Part shown: positions 1 to 7,466 of the stretch, piece after piece | Position numbering within the stretch: position 1 is the stretch's first letter | How the letters are laid out: each line of letters begins with the position of its first letter | NCBI GenBank assembly: GCA_949282465.1 | Contig: CASDPM010000062.1 | Location: 1 to 34,943 of the forward strand | DNA from: an uncultured Bacillota bacterium | GTDB lineage: Bacteria; Bacillota; Clostridia; Christensenellales; Borkfalkiaceae | DNA: 34,943 bases | Direction: 5' to 3' | Notes under the pieces: generated by a model | Databases searched by the model: none | Told to the model about the DNA's origin: nothing | What the model saw: only the letters and a program-made list of their open reading frames with translations | Position numbers and translations under genes: made by a program

Positions 1-356
1 GGCTTTATCGGCTTAGCACCGGGTGAGAGCACGAGCTTGTCATAACTCTCGGTAAGGATTTTACCATTTTCAAGATTTTTTACAGTAACGGTTTTGCTGT
101 CAGGATGAATTGCCGTAGCTTCATGATGAACATTCATCTTAACTCTAAAACGCCTCCAAAAGCTTTCAGGCGTCTGCAAGGTTAGATCATTTTCTTCTTC
201 AATGGTTCCGCCGATATAGTACGGCAAACCACAGTTAGCATATGAAATAAATCCTGAACGCTCAAAAACAACGATTTCCGCTTGTTCGTCAAGCCTGCGT
301 ATTCTCGCCGCCGCAGTAGCGCCACCTGCAACACCGCCTATAATTACAACTTTCAT
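1..356 (-). CDS. CoA-disulfide reductase-like FAD/NAD(P) oxidoreductase (partial, N-terminal part)
   Basis: Only the first ~118 residues are present; the gene leaves the window on the left. The start at 356 directly abuts the stop of the rhodanese gene, so the two are coupled. The N-terminus carries a Rossmann FAD-binding motif (VIIGGVAGGATAAARIRR). It is followed by YANCGLPYYIGG, the position of the redox-active single cysteine in the CoA-disulfide reductase / NADH oxidase / persulfide reductase family. Family members reduce CoA disulfides or CoA persulfides, or use oxygen, with NAD(P)H in the cytoplasm. The rhodanese and thioredoxin genes upstream in the same operon favour a persulfide or low-molecular-weight thiol role; several known family members are fused to a rhodanese domain. 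Exact substrate cannot be decided. Family assignment is confident, specificity is inference. Confidence 0.85.
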   Translation of the reverse strand, partial: MKVVIIGGVAGGATAAARIRRLDEQAEIVVFERSGFISYANCGLPYYIGGTIEEENDLTLQTPESFWRRFRVKMNVHHEATAIHPDSKTVTVKNLENGKILTESYDKLVLSPGAKPIK

Positions 357-680
357 TTATTTTACCACCTTTCCACGATAACTGCTGATGCCACCGATAT
401 TTTTTGCATTTGTGTAACCCATTTGCTTCAAATAGGATACAGCTTGTCCGCTTCTACCACCGCTTAAACAATACACATAAAGCGGTGTGCTTTTGTCCTT
501 GACGGTATTCTCAACGGAAGAAATTCTATCAAGAGGTATGTTGACGCTTCCGTCAATGTGCCCGTCACGATATTCCTCTGCCGTCCTAACGTCAAGCAAT
601 ACAGCGCCGTCGTTTGTTTCGTATTCCGCAACACCGGTGTTAATGTCGGCGATGCTATGGAAGAAATTAAACAGTCTCAT
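357..680 (-). CDS. Rhodanese-like sulfurtransferase, single domain
   Basis: This 107-aa protein is the size of one rhodanese domain. The CH2A-like LLDVRTAEEYRDGHIDGSVNIPL segment spans residues 28-50. The active-site loop is YCLSGGRSG with the catalytic Cys at about residue 71, in the CxxGxR arrangement of active sulfurtransferases. It has no signal peptide and is cytoplasmic. It sits between trxA (11 nt upstream) and the CoA-disulfide-reductase-like gene (no gap), so the three are one transcription unit. The expected role is carrying persulfide sulfur that thioredoxin or the flavoprotein then reduces; that partnership is inferred from the operon. The last residues (GKVVK) match the usual domain end, so it is complete. 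Confidence 0.88.
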   Translation of the reverse strand: MRLFNFFHSIADINTGVAEYETNDGAVLLDVRTAEEYRDGHIDGSVNIPLDRISSVENTVKDKSTPLYVYCLSGGRSGQAVSYLKQMGYTNAKNIGGISSYRGKVVK

Positions 681-691
681 CTTTTTTCTCC

Positions 692-997
692 TTACAGCAT
701 TGCTTCAATTTGCTCTTTCGATCTGTAACCAACAACCTGATTTTCTAGTTTCCCGTTTTTGATTACAGCAAGCATCGGGATGCTCATTACCTGAAACTGT
801 GCCGCAAGCTCCGGCTGTTCGTCCACATTTATTTTACCGACCTTAATATCGCTTCGCTCATTTGCGATTTCCGATACGATCGGACCTACCATACGGCAGG
901 GACCGCACCAATCGGCATAGAAATCGAGAAGTACAGGTTTATTGGAATTCAAAACTTCGCTTGCAAAAGTTTCTTTATTAATTTTAATGACAGACAT
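692..997 (-). CDS. trxA: Thioredoxin
   Basis: A 101-aa protein of normal thioredoxin length. The active site WCGPC is at residues 30-34, preceded by the buried Asp of LLDFYADW. The cis-proline loop (MSIPM) lies near residue 75, and the C-terminal helix is present (RSKEQIEAML). It reduces protein disulfides in the cytoplasm using thioredoxin reductase, which is not in this window. The start at 997 is backed by an AAAGGAGG-type ribosome site a few bases upstream. It is the first gene of the trxA - rhodanese - flavoprotein operon. A TATAAT box lies at 1030-1035 and a 13-bp palindrome just beyond it. Confidence 0.95.
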   Translation of the reverse strand: MSVIKINKETFASEVLNSNKPVLLDFYADWCGPCRMVGPIVSEIANERSDIKVGKINVDEQPELAAQFQVMSIPMLAVIKNGKLENQVVGYRSKEQIEAML

Positions 998-1029
998 CTT
1001 CGTGTCCTCCTTTGCTTTATTGTTTTTTT

Positions 1030-1058
1030 ATTATATCAGATTTGAAATCAGGATTCTG
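1030..1058 (-). promoter_or_regulatory. Probable promoter of the trxA operon
   Basis: Read on the minus strand, a perfect -10 TATAAT (1030-1035) lies about 33 bases before the trxA start. At 17-bp spacing the -35 position reads CAGAAT (1053-1058), a poor match to TTGACA. A weak -35 next to a palindrome suggests activator dependence, but this is inference. Confidence 0.5.
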
Positions 1059-1070
1059 TGATATTATCAC
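1058..1070. promoter_or_regulatory. 13-bp perfect palindrome, candidate operator
   Basis: GTGATATTATCAC is a perfect inverted repeat overlapping the outer edge of the predicted -35 of the trxA operon. Its arms resemble the GTGA/TCAC half-sites of CRP/FNR-type and Rex-type regulators, but the spacer is 5 bp rather than 6. The regulator is unknown. Confidence 0.35.
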
Positions 1071-1138
1071 TTAATGTTAAAAAAATCTCAGATTGATTAC
1101 TACTATGGCATGTACGACGGTGAAATCTTAATGCAAAG

Positions 1139-1169
1139 AAAAAAGGTTCAATACGTTTGTATCAAACCT
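1139..1169 (-). terminator. Rho-independent terminator after tRNA-Pro
   Basis: On the minus strand an 11-bp stem (AGGTTTGATAC pairing GTATTGAACCT, two G-U pairs) with a 4-nt loop is followed by six T. It begins 12 bases after the CCA end of tRNA-Pro. Confidence 0.8.
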
Positions 1170-1181
1170 CTGCTTTTCTTA

Positions 1182-1257
1182 TGGTCGGAGTGACGGGATT
1201 TGAACCCACGACCTCTTGGTCCCGAACCAAGCGCGCTACCAACTGCGCTACACCCCG
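1182..1257 (-). tRNA. tRNA-Pro (anticodon CGG)
   Basis: This 76-nt cloverleaf includes an encoded CCA. The acceptor stem CGGGGTG pairs with CACTCCG (one G-U). The C1 start is typical of bacterial tRNA-Pro. The anticodon stem CTTGG/CCAAG encloses the loop TTCGGGA, giving anticodon CGG, which reads CCG. The T-arm carries GGTTCAAATCC. A terminator follows at 1139-1169. A 7-bp hairpin at 1261-1281 lies right upstream and has no T-run, so it may be a processing signal rather than a terminator. Transcription may start locally or read through from the alkyltransferase-family gene. Confidence 0.95.
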
Positions 1258-1324
1258 ATTATATCGGCAAAACACCGATATTTCACTATTTATACTTATA
1301 TGATCAAATTTTCAACTTCTAGTA

Positions 1325-1633
1325 TTATATATTCTTTTTAACAAAAAAGCAAGGTTTTACACAACCTTTTTCGTCAAAAGTTATTCCTTCGGCAAGTAGA
1401 AGTTGCTTTTGCACGTTCTCTCCACCGAACGCAAACGCTTTACTTACTCTACCGTCTTTATTTACTACACGATAGCAAGGTATTGCGTCGGGTTCAGGGT
1501 TTACGTGGAGTGCCCAACCTACTTGCCGAGCCATACGGGGATTGCCTAAAATTGTTGCAATTTGACCGTAACTCATAACTCTTCCGTACGGAATTTTCTT
1601 AACGACTTGATAAACGGCGTCAAAAAAACCCAT
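1325..1633 (-). CDS. MGMT-family (O6-alkylguanine alkyltransferase-like) protein with PCYR active site
   Basis: This 102-aa protein corresponds to the C-terminal DNA-binding and active-site domain of Ogt/AGT proteins and lacks the N-terminal ribonuclease-like domain. The winged-helix segment GRVMSYGQIATILGNPRMAR holds the expected arginine-finger region. The active-site motif is IPCYRVV (Cys53). Canonical alkyltransferases have PCHR, and the non-enzymatic Atl proteins have PWHR. Here the cysteine is kept but the histidine that activates it is Tyr54. It may be a weak alkyltransferase or a lesion-flagging protein; which one cannot be told. The start codon overlaps the malic enzyme stop (TAATG), so translation is probably coupled. 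Confidence 0.85.
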   Translation of the reverse strand: MGFFDAVYQVVKKIPYGRVMSYGQIATILGNPRMARQVGWALHVNPEPDAIPCYRVVNKDGRVSKAFAFGGENVQKQLLLAEGITFDEKGCVKPCFFVKKNI

Positions 1634-2814
1634 TATATTCTATTAATGCCCGTTTTAACGGCGGCATCTTTAACTGCTTTTGCAACCGTAGAACCAACCC
1701 TTGGATCAAACGGAGCGGGAATTATGTATTCAGCGCAAAGTTCTTCGTCTGAAACAAGCGAAGCAATAGCCGTTGCCGCAGCAATTTTCATTTCTTCGTT
1801 TATGTCCGAAGCCCTACAATCGAGTGCGCCACGGAAAATCCCGGGGAACGCCAACACGTTATTGATTTGGTTGGGGAAATCGCTTCTTCCCGTTCCTACC
1901 GTAGCCGCGCCTGCCTTAATAGCAAGGTCGGGCATAATTTCAGGTTCGGGATTAGCCATAGGCATAACGATAGCGCCTTTTGCCATAGACGCAACCATTT
2001 CTTCGGTAACTAGTTTCGGCGAACTTACACCTACGAAAAGGTCAGCGCCCTTCATAGCGTCAGCAAGCGAGCCCTTCTTCATCAATTTATTAGAGAACTC
2101 GGCAATTTCTTCCTTAGAAGCATTCATACCTTCGGTTCTTCCCTTATAAATTATGCCGTGTCTATCACACATTACGACGTCCTTAGCGCCCATCTTAATC
2201 ATAAGTTTAGCAATAGCGACACCCGCAGCACCTGCGCCACTAAACACTATACTAATATCTTCCCACTTTTTGCCGACAAGGCGCAACGCGTTAATGCACG
2301 CGGCAACGCAAACTACTGCAGTACCGTGTTGATCGTCGTGGAAAACGGGAATATCAACTTCGGGATCTTCTTTTAATCTTCTTTCTATCTCGAAACATCT
2401 CGGCGCGGAAATATCTTCCAAATTTATTCCGCCGAAACTACCAGCGAGTAGTTTTATCGTTTGAACGATTTCATCTACGCTTTTACTTCTTACGCAAAGC
2501 GGAATAGCGTCTACCCCACCGAACGTTTTGAAAAGTACGCATTTGCCTTCCATAACGGGCATACCTGCTTCGGGACCGATATCACCGAGCCCTAAAACTG
2601 CCGTGCCGTCGGTAATAACTGCAACGGTGTTGCCCCTTGCGGTAAGTTCAAACGACTTATTGTAATCTTTTTGAATTTCGATACACGGTTGCGCAACACC
2701 CGGGGTGTATGCAAGTGATAAGTCTTCTCTGTTCTTTACGGGAACTTTTGAAACCACTTCAATTTTGCCCTTCCATAACCCGTGTAATCTTAATGATTCT
2801 TTTGAATAATCCAT
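1633..2814 (-). CDS. Malic enzyme (oxaloacetate-decarboxylating malate dehydrogenase)
   Basis: A 393-aa short-form bacterial malic enzyme that converts malate to pyruvate and CO2 with reduction of NAD(P). Diagnostic segments are [12 protein letters not shown] near the N-terminus, the [31 protein letters not shown] block, [12 protein letters not shown] with metal-ligand acids, and the Rossmann segment [17 protein letters not shown]. The length suits the single-domain NAD-type enzyme without a phosphotransacetylase extension. The start is preceded by AAGGGAGATT. An 81-nt gap separates it from aspartate kinase upstream, and its stop overlaps the next start by one base. It links C4 acids to pyruvate; cofactor preference is not certain. 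Confidence 0.93.
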   Translation of the reverse strand: MDYSKESLRLHGLWKGKIEVVSKVPVKNREDLSLAYTPGVAQPCIEIQKDYNKSFELTARGNTVAVITDGTAVLGLGDIGPEAGMPVMEGKCVLFKTFGGVDAIPLCVRSKSVDEIVQTIKLLAGSFGGINLEDISAPRCFEIERRLKEDPEVDIPVFHDDQHGTAVVCVAACINALRLVGKKWEDISIVFSGAGAAGVAIAKLMIKMGAKDVVMCDRHGIIYKGRTEGMNASKEEIAEFSNKLMKKGSLADAMKGADLFVGVSSPKLVTEEMVASMAKGAIVMPMANPEPEIMPDLAIKAGAATVGTGRSDFPNQINNVLAFPGIFRGALDCRASDINEEMKIAAATAIASLVSDEELCAEYIIPAPFDPRVGSTVAKAVKDAAVKTGINRI

Positions 2815-2895
2815 AATAAATAATCTCCCTTCAGCAATAATATCTATAAATGACCGTCATTAAATGGCGGAGATTTTATTAAATAATTTCCTAAA

Positions 2896-4206
2896 TTAAT
2901 TAAAAGCCCTGTAAATAGTACGAATACAATCTTCGTAATCGGAATTAGCCACGCCTATTATTATATTAAGTTCGCTTGACCCTTGGTCAATCATCTTAAT
3001 ATTGATACCTTTTTCGGCAAGAGAACTGAATATTTTAGCCGCCGTTCCCGAACGCTTTGCCATACCGTGACCAACAGTTGCAATAAGCGAAACGTTTTCA
3101 ATAACGTGGACGTAATCGGGATTGACGTTTTCTCTAATTTCACTAACCAAATCGGATAAAATGCCTTCCAACTGATCGGATGCAAGAATAATAGAAACCG
3201 TGTCTATTCCACTAGGCACGTGTTCAACACAAATGCCGTAATGTTCAACTACCGATAAAACCTTTCTAATAAAGCCGACTTCTGCGTTCATCATAGATTT
3301 TTCGATATAGATAACGGTAAAGTCTTTCTTGCCTGCAATACCCGTAATAATCGTTTCGTTATCTTCCTTATGCATTTCGTTAGGAACAATCATTGTGCCT
3401 GCATCTTCGGGCTTAAAAGTATTCTTTATGTTAATGGGAATTTTCCCTTTCATTACGGGGAAAATTGCTTCCGAGTGAAGTACCGACGCGCCCATATACG
3501 AAAGTTCGCGAAGTTCCTTATAAGTAAGTTGCTTGATGGTCTTTGCTTCGGGAACGATTCTAGGATCACAAACCAAGAAACCGCTAACGTCCGTCCAGTT
3601 TTCGTAAAGGTCTGCCTTTACGCCACGGGCGATAATAGAACCCGTAATATCGCTACCGCCACGGCTAAACGTCTTGATTTTGCCGAAACTGTCTTTTCCA
3701 AAAAATCCAGGAATAACTGCAAATTCAACGCCATCCAAAATGGTTTTTACCTTGTCGTCGGTGTATTCTTCGTTTAGTTTACCTTTGCTATCGAACCTAA
3801 TTAAATCGGCGGCATCAACAAACTTTGCGCCCAAATAATTAGCCGTTACGTATGCGCTTAAATATTCACCACGTGATGCGGCAAAGTCTGCGCTTTTATT
3901 TTCAATAATTTCCTTTTCCGTTCTATCAAGGACTGCCGTAATATCACAGTCGAGTTCAAGGTCGGAAACGATTTCTTCAAACCTAGATCTAATAACCGCA
4001 AAACTTTCACATTTGCCGGTAGCGACTACTTCGCCGTAGCATTTATAAAGCATATCGGTTATTTTAATATCGTTTTTGTTACGTTTACCTGGCGCGGAAA
4101 CAACCACGAATTTTCTAGATTTATCAGCGTCTATAATCGCTTTTACTTGTCTTATTGCATTAGCGTCCGCCATAGACGTTCCGCCGAACTTACATACTTT
4201 AATCAT
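2896..4206 (-). CDS. Aspartate kinase, monofunctional
   Basis: This 436-aa enzyme makes aspartyl phosphate, the first step to lysine, threonine, methionine and diaminopimelate. The kinase domain begins with the signature VCKFGGTSMADANAIRQV. It includes SRGEYLSAYVTANYLGA and the TFSRGGSDITGSIIARG substrate-binding block around residues 180-195. Two ACT-type regulatory segments follow, including IATVGHGMAKRSGTAAKIF and INIKMIDQGSSELNIIIGV. Feedback control by an end-product amino acid is therefore expected, though which one cannot be read. The start overlaps the DUF1015 gene by 8 nt, so the two are co-transcribed. No other genes of the pathway are nearby. Confidence 0.93.
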   Translation of the reverse strand: MIKVCKFGGTSMADANAIRQVKAIIDADKSRKFVVVSAPGKRNKNDIKITDMLYKCYGEVVATGKCESFAVIRSRFEEIVSDLELDCDITAVLDRTEKEIIENKSADFAASRGEYLSAYVTANYLGAKFVDAADLIRFDSKGKLNEEYTDDKVKTILDGVEFAVIPGFFGKDSFGKIKTFSRGGSDITGSIIARGVKADLYENWTDVSGFLVCDPRIVPEAKTIKQLTYKELRELSYMGASVLHSEAIFPVMKGKIPINIKNTFKPEDAGTMIVPNEMHKEDNETIITGIAGKKDFTVIYIEKSMMNAEVGFIRKVLSVVEHYGICVEHVPSGIDTVSIILASDQLEGILSDLVSEIRENVNPDYVHVIENVSLIATVGHGMAKRSGTAAKIFSSLAEKGINIKMIDQGSSELNIIIGVANSDYEDCIRTIYRAFN

Positions 4207-5431
4207 TTTTTATTCTTCTTCCTTCCAAATAATATCTTTTTTCAACGCCTTCGCCCATCGAGAACGTCTTTCTTGGGAAAGCGCCCTTTTCGGAAACGTA
4301 TCTAAATAAGTCTGCTTTGTTAAGTTTTTCAAACAACACGCCCACGGTATCGTCACCGTCGTCAACCAACTTTTTAAGGTTACTTTCGCCGTGAACGTAA
4401 TCAACGACTCCGCCGTTTTGTTCTATGTAACCTTTCACGTATTCGTCAACTGCGGTAATGCCTTGGGGTAAAGAATTTTTCCCATTATACAAAGTGGTGG
4501 TTTTGCCGTCGTAAACGTGCATTATTCCGCCGTCCACTTTTCTTAATCCATCAATAAACTTTTCCCTGTCAACTCCGCTTATAAACCTATAAATAGGTTC
4601 AAAATAAATACCTTCGTCGTAAATATTCACTATTTCACAAAGGGCGTATCTTGCAGGATGATTTTGTTTTTCTTCTTCTGAAAGATTTACCTTAACGTTG
4701 TTCCAGTGGGCTTTGGCAGTTGCAAGAGAGTGATTTCCGTCACCAACCGCAAAAGCAAATTTATCCGCCTTGCCGTATTTTGCAATAAGTCTTTCGTCGT
4801 CCAAAAGTGTAGCGAACTTTTCTAAAACGGCTTGAAAATCGTCAACGAAATAGCCTTCTATATGACCGCCACCCATATTAAGGTCAAAGTCATAAAGTTT
4901 TTCTAACTTTTCTCTATTTGCGTATAAGCCTTCGATAATTTCCATTTTTTCGTCGTCGCAGAGTACCATAACGTGCGGAAACTCTACGGCAGCGTCTTTA
5001 CGGATTTTAAGTCTTGGCGGAATACGTTCTTCGATAGTGCCTTCGGTAGAACGAATAAGCGCATCACTCTTTTTAGAATATTCGTATTTTTCCAAGTCGA
5101 TAGCGCCTACAAGCCCTATTCTTCTTTTAACGTACGGGGTGGAACGAACGGTAAGCACGAACCCTTTTGAAAGCGCCTTAAAATATCCGTTATTGTAATA
5201 GTAATCAATGTTTTTGTTTATAGTTTTAATACGCTCGTCAATATCACCCGTAAGATAAATTTCCGGCAACACCATATCGAGAGTGGTTTTCTTGCCTTCG
5301 ACCTGTTTTTTAAGAGTGTCCCAGTATTCCGTTTCGCTAGTAAACTGATCGCAAGCGATAGTCGCCCACGCAGTATAGTCGTCGGTTTGTGGAAGTAAAA
5401 TTTCCGTAGCGTTAAGCCCTGTGTCTTTCAT
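4199..5431 (-). CDS. DUF1015 family protein
   Basis: A 410-aa cytoplasmic protein of the DUF1015 family. It opens with the typical ILLPQTDDYTAWATIACDQFTSE region. It also carries the conserved AFAVGDGNHSLATAKAHW motif, resembling the DG(H/N)H motif of SerK/ParB-like folds. It has no signal peptide or membrane segment. DUF1015 genes are often found beside serine biosynthesis genes; here the direct partner is aspartate kinase, whose start it overlaps by 8 nt. That supports a role near amino-acid phosphorylation, but no activity can be assigned. The start at 5431 is backed by AAAGGGAC upstream. Confidence 0.85.
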   Translation of the reverse strand: MKDTGLNATEILLPQTDDYTAWATIACDQFTSETEYWDTLKKQVEGKKTTLDMVLPEIYLTGDIDERIKTINKNIDYYYNNGYFKALSKGFVLTVRSTPYVKRRIGLVGAIDLEKYEYSKKSDALIRSTEGTIEERIPPRLKIRKDAAVEFPHVMVLCDDEKMEIIEGLYANREKLEKLYDFDLNMGGGHIEGYFVDDFQAVLEKFATLLDDERLIAKYGKADKFAFAVGDGNHSLATAKAHWNNVKVNLSEEEKQNHPARYALCEIVNIYDEGIYFEPIYRFISGVDREKFIDGLRKVDGGIMHVYDGKTTTLYNGKNSLPQGITAVDEYVKGYIEQNGGVVDYVHGESNLKKLVDDGDDTVGVLFEKLNKADLFRYVSEKGAFPRKTFSMGEGVEKRYYLEGRRIKND

Positions 5432-5454
5432 TAGTCAAGTCCCTTTTATACTTA

Positions 5455-5589
5455 TTATAGATTTATTACGACAACCGTAAGCACGGCAAGAACTATGGCA
5501 AGCGCAATCGTGCCGATAGTTTTCCAAGTCTTTTTGTCAGAATTATTTTCATAGTTATCAGTTTGGTAACGCAAATTCTTATCGTCCAT
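5455..5589 (-). CDS. 44-aa single-pass membrane microprotein downstream of cdaA
   Basis: The short frame runs from ATG at 5589 to TAA at 5455. It has a good ribosome site (AAAGGAGTGAGTT then ATG) and fits tightly between cdaA (11-nt gap) and the DUF1015 gene (23-nt gap). The first ~25 residues are polar (MDDKNLRYQTDNYENNSDKK). The rest is a continuous hydrophobic stretch (TIGTIALAIVLAVLTVVVIN), so an N-in or N-out tail-anchored topology is expected. I do not recognise a family. In many Firmicutes the gene after cdaA is the regulator cdaR (YbbR); here this microprotein takes that place. A role with CdaA is inferred from position only. Confidence 0.72.
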   Translation of the reverse strand: MDDKNLRYQTDNYENNSDKKTWKTIGTIALAIVLAVLTVVVINL

Positions 5590-5600
5590 AACTCACTCCT

Positions 5601-6422
5601 TTAACGGTCAATTTCTTGCCAGTAATATCTACCGAGCGTGCGCTTTAACGCATCTAAATCGGCGTATCTAGAAATTTTGCCTGCCCTTGCAATCGAGATG
5701 ATACCCGTTTCTTCCGAAACGATTATCGAAACGACGTCTAACGTTTCGGTTACGCCAACGCCTGCACGGTGACGAGTTCCAAGGTCTTTCGGAATATTTT
5801 CTATTTGTTGGGAAAGTGGCAAAAAGCAACCTGCCGCAACTATCTTTGTTCCACTAATTATCATAGCGCCGTCGTGAAGAGGTGTTTTGGGGAAGAACAC
5901 ACTTTCAATAATTTCACTACTTATATCGCTATCGAGCATTATGCCACTATCTAAGATTTGAGCGGGAACGTTAGAGTTTGCAAGAACTATTATTGCGCCG
6001 ATATCGTTTTTAGCCATGTTTTGAAGGGCTTTAATAATTTCGGCAATACATTTTTGAACTTTCTTTTCGTCGTAAATTCTACTTTCAACGTGGCGCGCTT
6101 CCAAGTGCCTTTGATTGCGCCTTATCCAAATTATATGTTTGATTTCAACCGAATAAAGGGCAACGACCATAACTAAAAATATCGCAACGACTACTAGCAA
6201 GAAGGTATTGCTAACCCCTTCGCTTAAAAGAACGATACACGTTGAGATAATCATTACGAATATAAATAGCGCAACGACGGCGCCTGCATTATTCGCAAAC
6301 AAAAACTTTATTAAGTAGTAATAAAGTACGGCAAGCGCAATCACGCTTACTACAAGCGTAACGACGAAATCCGCATTATTGAATTTTTCGAAAAAAACTG
6401 CAAATTTTTCCGCAAGATTCAT
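5601..6422 (-). CDS. cdaA: Diadenylate cyclase CdaA (c-di-AMP synthase)
   Basis: This 273-aa membrane protein makes cyclic di-AMP from two ATP. Three hydrophobic helices lie at about residues 19-43, 48-68 and 72-92. The cytoplasmic DAC domain has both hallmark motifs: LHDGAMII (Asp184-Gly-Ala) and LGTRHRAGVGV (Arg217-His-Arg). Length and layout match CdaA/DacA rather than DisA. It controls potassium and osmolyte homeostasis and cell-wall stress in Firmicutes. It lies 11 nt after holA and 11 nt before the 44-aa microprotein. No cdaR or glmM gene, the usual neighbours, is in the window. Confidence 0.95.
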   Translation of the reverse strand: MNLAEKFAVFFEKFNNADFVVTLVVSVIALAVLYYYLIKFLFANNAGAVVALFIFVMIISTCIVLLSEGVSNTFLLVVVAIFLVMVVALYSVEIKHIIWIRRNQRHLEARHVESRIYDEKKVQKCIAEIIKALQNMAKNDIGAIIVLANSNVPAQILDSGIMLDSDISSEIIESVFFPKTPLHDGAMIISGTKIVAAGCFLPLSQQIENIPKDLGTRHRAGVGVTETLDVVSIIVSEETGIISIARAGKISRYADLDALKRTLGRYYWQEIDR

Positions 6423-6433
6423 TTTTATTCTCC

Positions 6434-7405
6434 TTATTCACTCATTATAGAAAAAATCGACAACCAAAGCGCTTCCGTCATATCGACAAGTCCGCTTTTT
6501 ATCTTGTAATCGAAATCAGTCAGTTTATCTACCGCCGTCTTTAACGAACGCACCTTAAACAGTTTAGCCTGTTCCTTTGCTTTTTTTACGGCAAACTCCT
6601 TTATATCGAGCATCTTTGCAATCTCGGTATCGTTTGCAGAAGAAATCGCAACGTGCAACAATCTTCTAAAATAATTGTAAACACTCAAAAGTAACCTTTG
6701 TGGCGTTTCACCTTTGGAAAGCATTTCTTTTACTACCGAAAGCGCTAAATCGTGCTTCTTCTTACCTATATGGTCGGTCATCTCGTATATCTTATACTCG
6801 GTATCTCTCGAAACGAGCGCGTCGACGTCGGCAACCTTAATCACTCCGCCACTACCCACGTAGCAGGCGAGTTTGTTAGTTTCGTTTTCAATCCTTGTCA
6901 TATCGGAAAGGCAATATTCGGCAACCTTTTGCGCCGCCTCGCCTTCAATTACAACGTTATATCTCGCGCATTCCCCTCTCATCCATCTAACGAGTAAAGA
7001 AACGTCGGCTTTTTTACAGTCCACCACACAAACGTTATCGAACTTTTTAAGCGCTTCACACGGCTTTTCGTTAAGTATGACGAACAAACTGTCGCTTGGC
7101 GGATTGTTAAGATAGTCTTTTAAGTCGCCGTTTAGGGCGTTTTTATCGGGATAAAATTCACGAACGGCAGTAAGCCTTTTTTTACTCATAAACGGGTAAG
7201 CAGTTAAAGACGAATAAAGTTCTTTTACGTTTAGCCCCGCGCCGTCAAAACAAGTATAATTGAGCGTAAGTTCGCTAATAAACTTACTTTTAAGTAAGTT
7301 AAGCCCCTTTTCACGAAAGTATGCGTCTTCGCCTTCCATTAAAAAAACCGAATATTTAAGACCTTGTTCAAGTCCGTTTTTAAAATCAAGAAATTTCAAA
7401 ACCAT
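6434..7405 (-). CDS. holA: DNA polymerase III subunit delta
   Basis: The delta clamp-loader subunit, which opens the sliding clamp. The frame is open upstream to a GTG at 7429 (331 aa). I prefer ATG at 7405 (323 aa) because a promoter -10 box (7420-7425) covers the GTG, and AGAGGGAG precedes the ATG. Typical delta features are YSVFLMEGEDAYFREKGLNLLK near the N-terminus, RLTAVREFYPDKN in the AAA+-like domain, and a C-terminal helical collar with TPQRLLLSVYNYFRRLLHVA. As in other delta proteins there is no Walker A motif. comEC lies upstream on the same strand, which matches the comEC - holA neighbourhood common in Firmicutes. Confidence 0.92.
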   Translation of the reverse strand: MVLKFLDFKNGLEQGLKYSVFLMEGEDAYFREKGLNLLKSKFISELTLNYTCFDGAGLNVKELYSSLTAYPFMSKKRLTAVREFYPDKNALNGDLKDYLNNPPSDSLFVILNEKPCEALKKFDNVCVVDCKKADVSLLVRWMRGECARYNVVIEGEAAQKVAEYCLSDMTRIENETNKLACYVGSGGVIKVADVDALVSRDTEYKIYEMTDHIGKKKHDLALSVVKEMLSKGETPQRLLLSVYNYFRRLLHVAISSANDTEIAKMLDIKEFAVKKAKEQAKLFKVRSLKTAVDKLTDFDYKIKSGLVDMTEALWLSIFSIMSE

Positions 7406-7419
7406 ACTCCCTCTTATAC

Positions 7420-7448
7420 ATTGTAGCACTTTTTTTTGGGTTTTGCAA
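7420..7448 (-). promoter_or_regulatory. Sigma-A-type promoter for holA-cdaA train
   Basis: On the minus strand TTGCAA (7443-7448) and TACAAT (7420-7425) are separated by 17 bp. The site lies between comEC and holA. It gives the clamp-loader/cdaA train a start independent of comEC and places the transcript start within about ten bases of the holA ribosome site. Confidence 0.65.
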
Positions 7449-7466
7449 TAAGAATTTCAATCAATT

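Noticed and set aside
1261-1281. 7-bp hairpin ATATCGG/CCGATAT upstream of tRNA-Pro as a terminator of the alkyltransferase gene
   Set aside because: No T-run follows it on the minus strand; read-through into the tRNA is as likely.
2845-2875. Short palindrome before malic enzyme as a riboswitch or operator
   Set aside because: Only a 13-nt dyad, no wider structure or terminator to support regulation.
7406-7429. GTG start of holA at 7429
   Set aside because: The predicted -10 box overlaps it; ATG 7405 has AGAGGGAG upstream.
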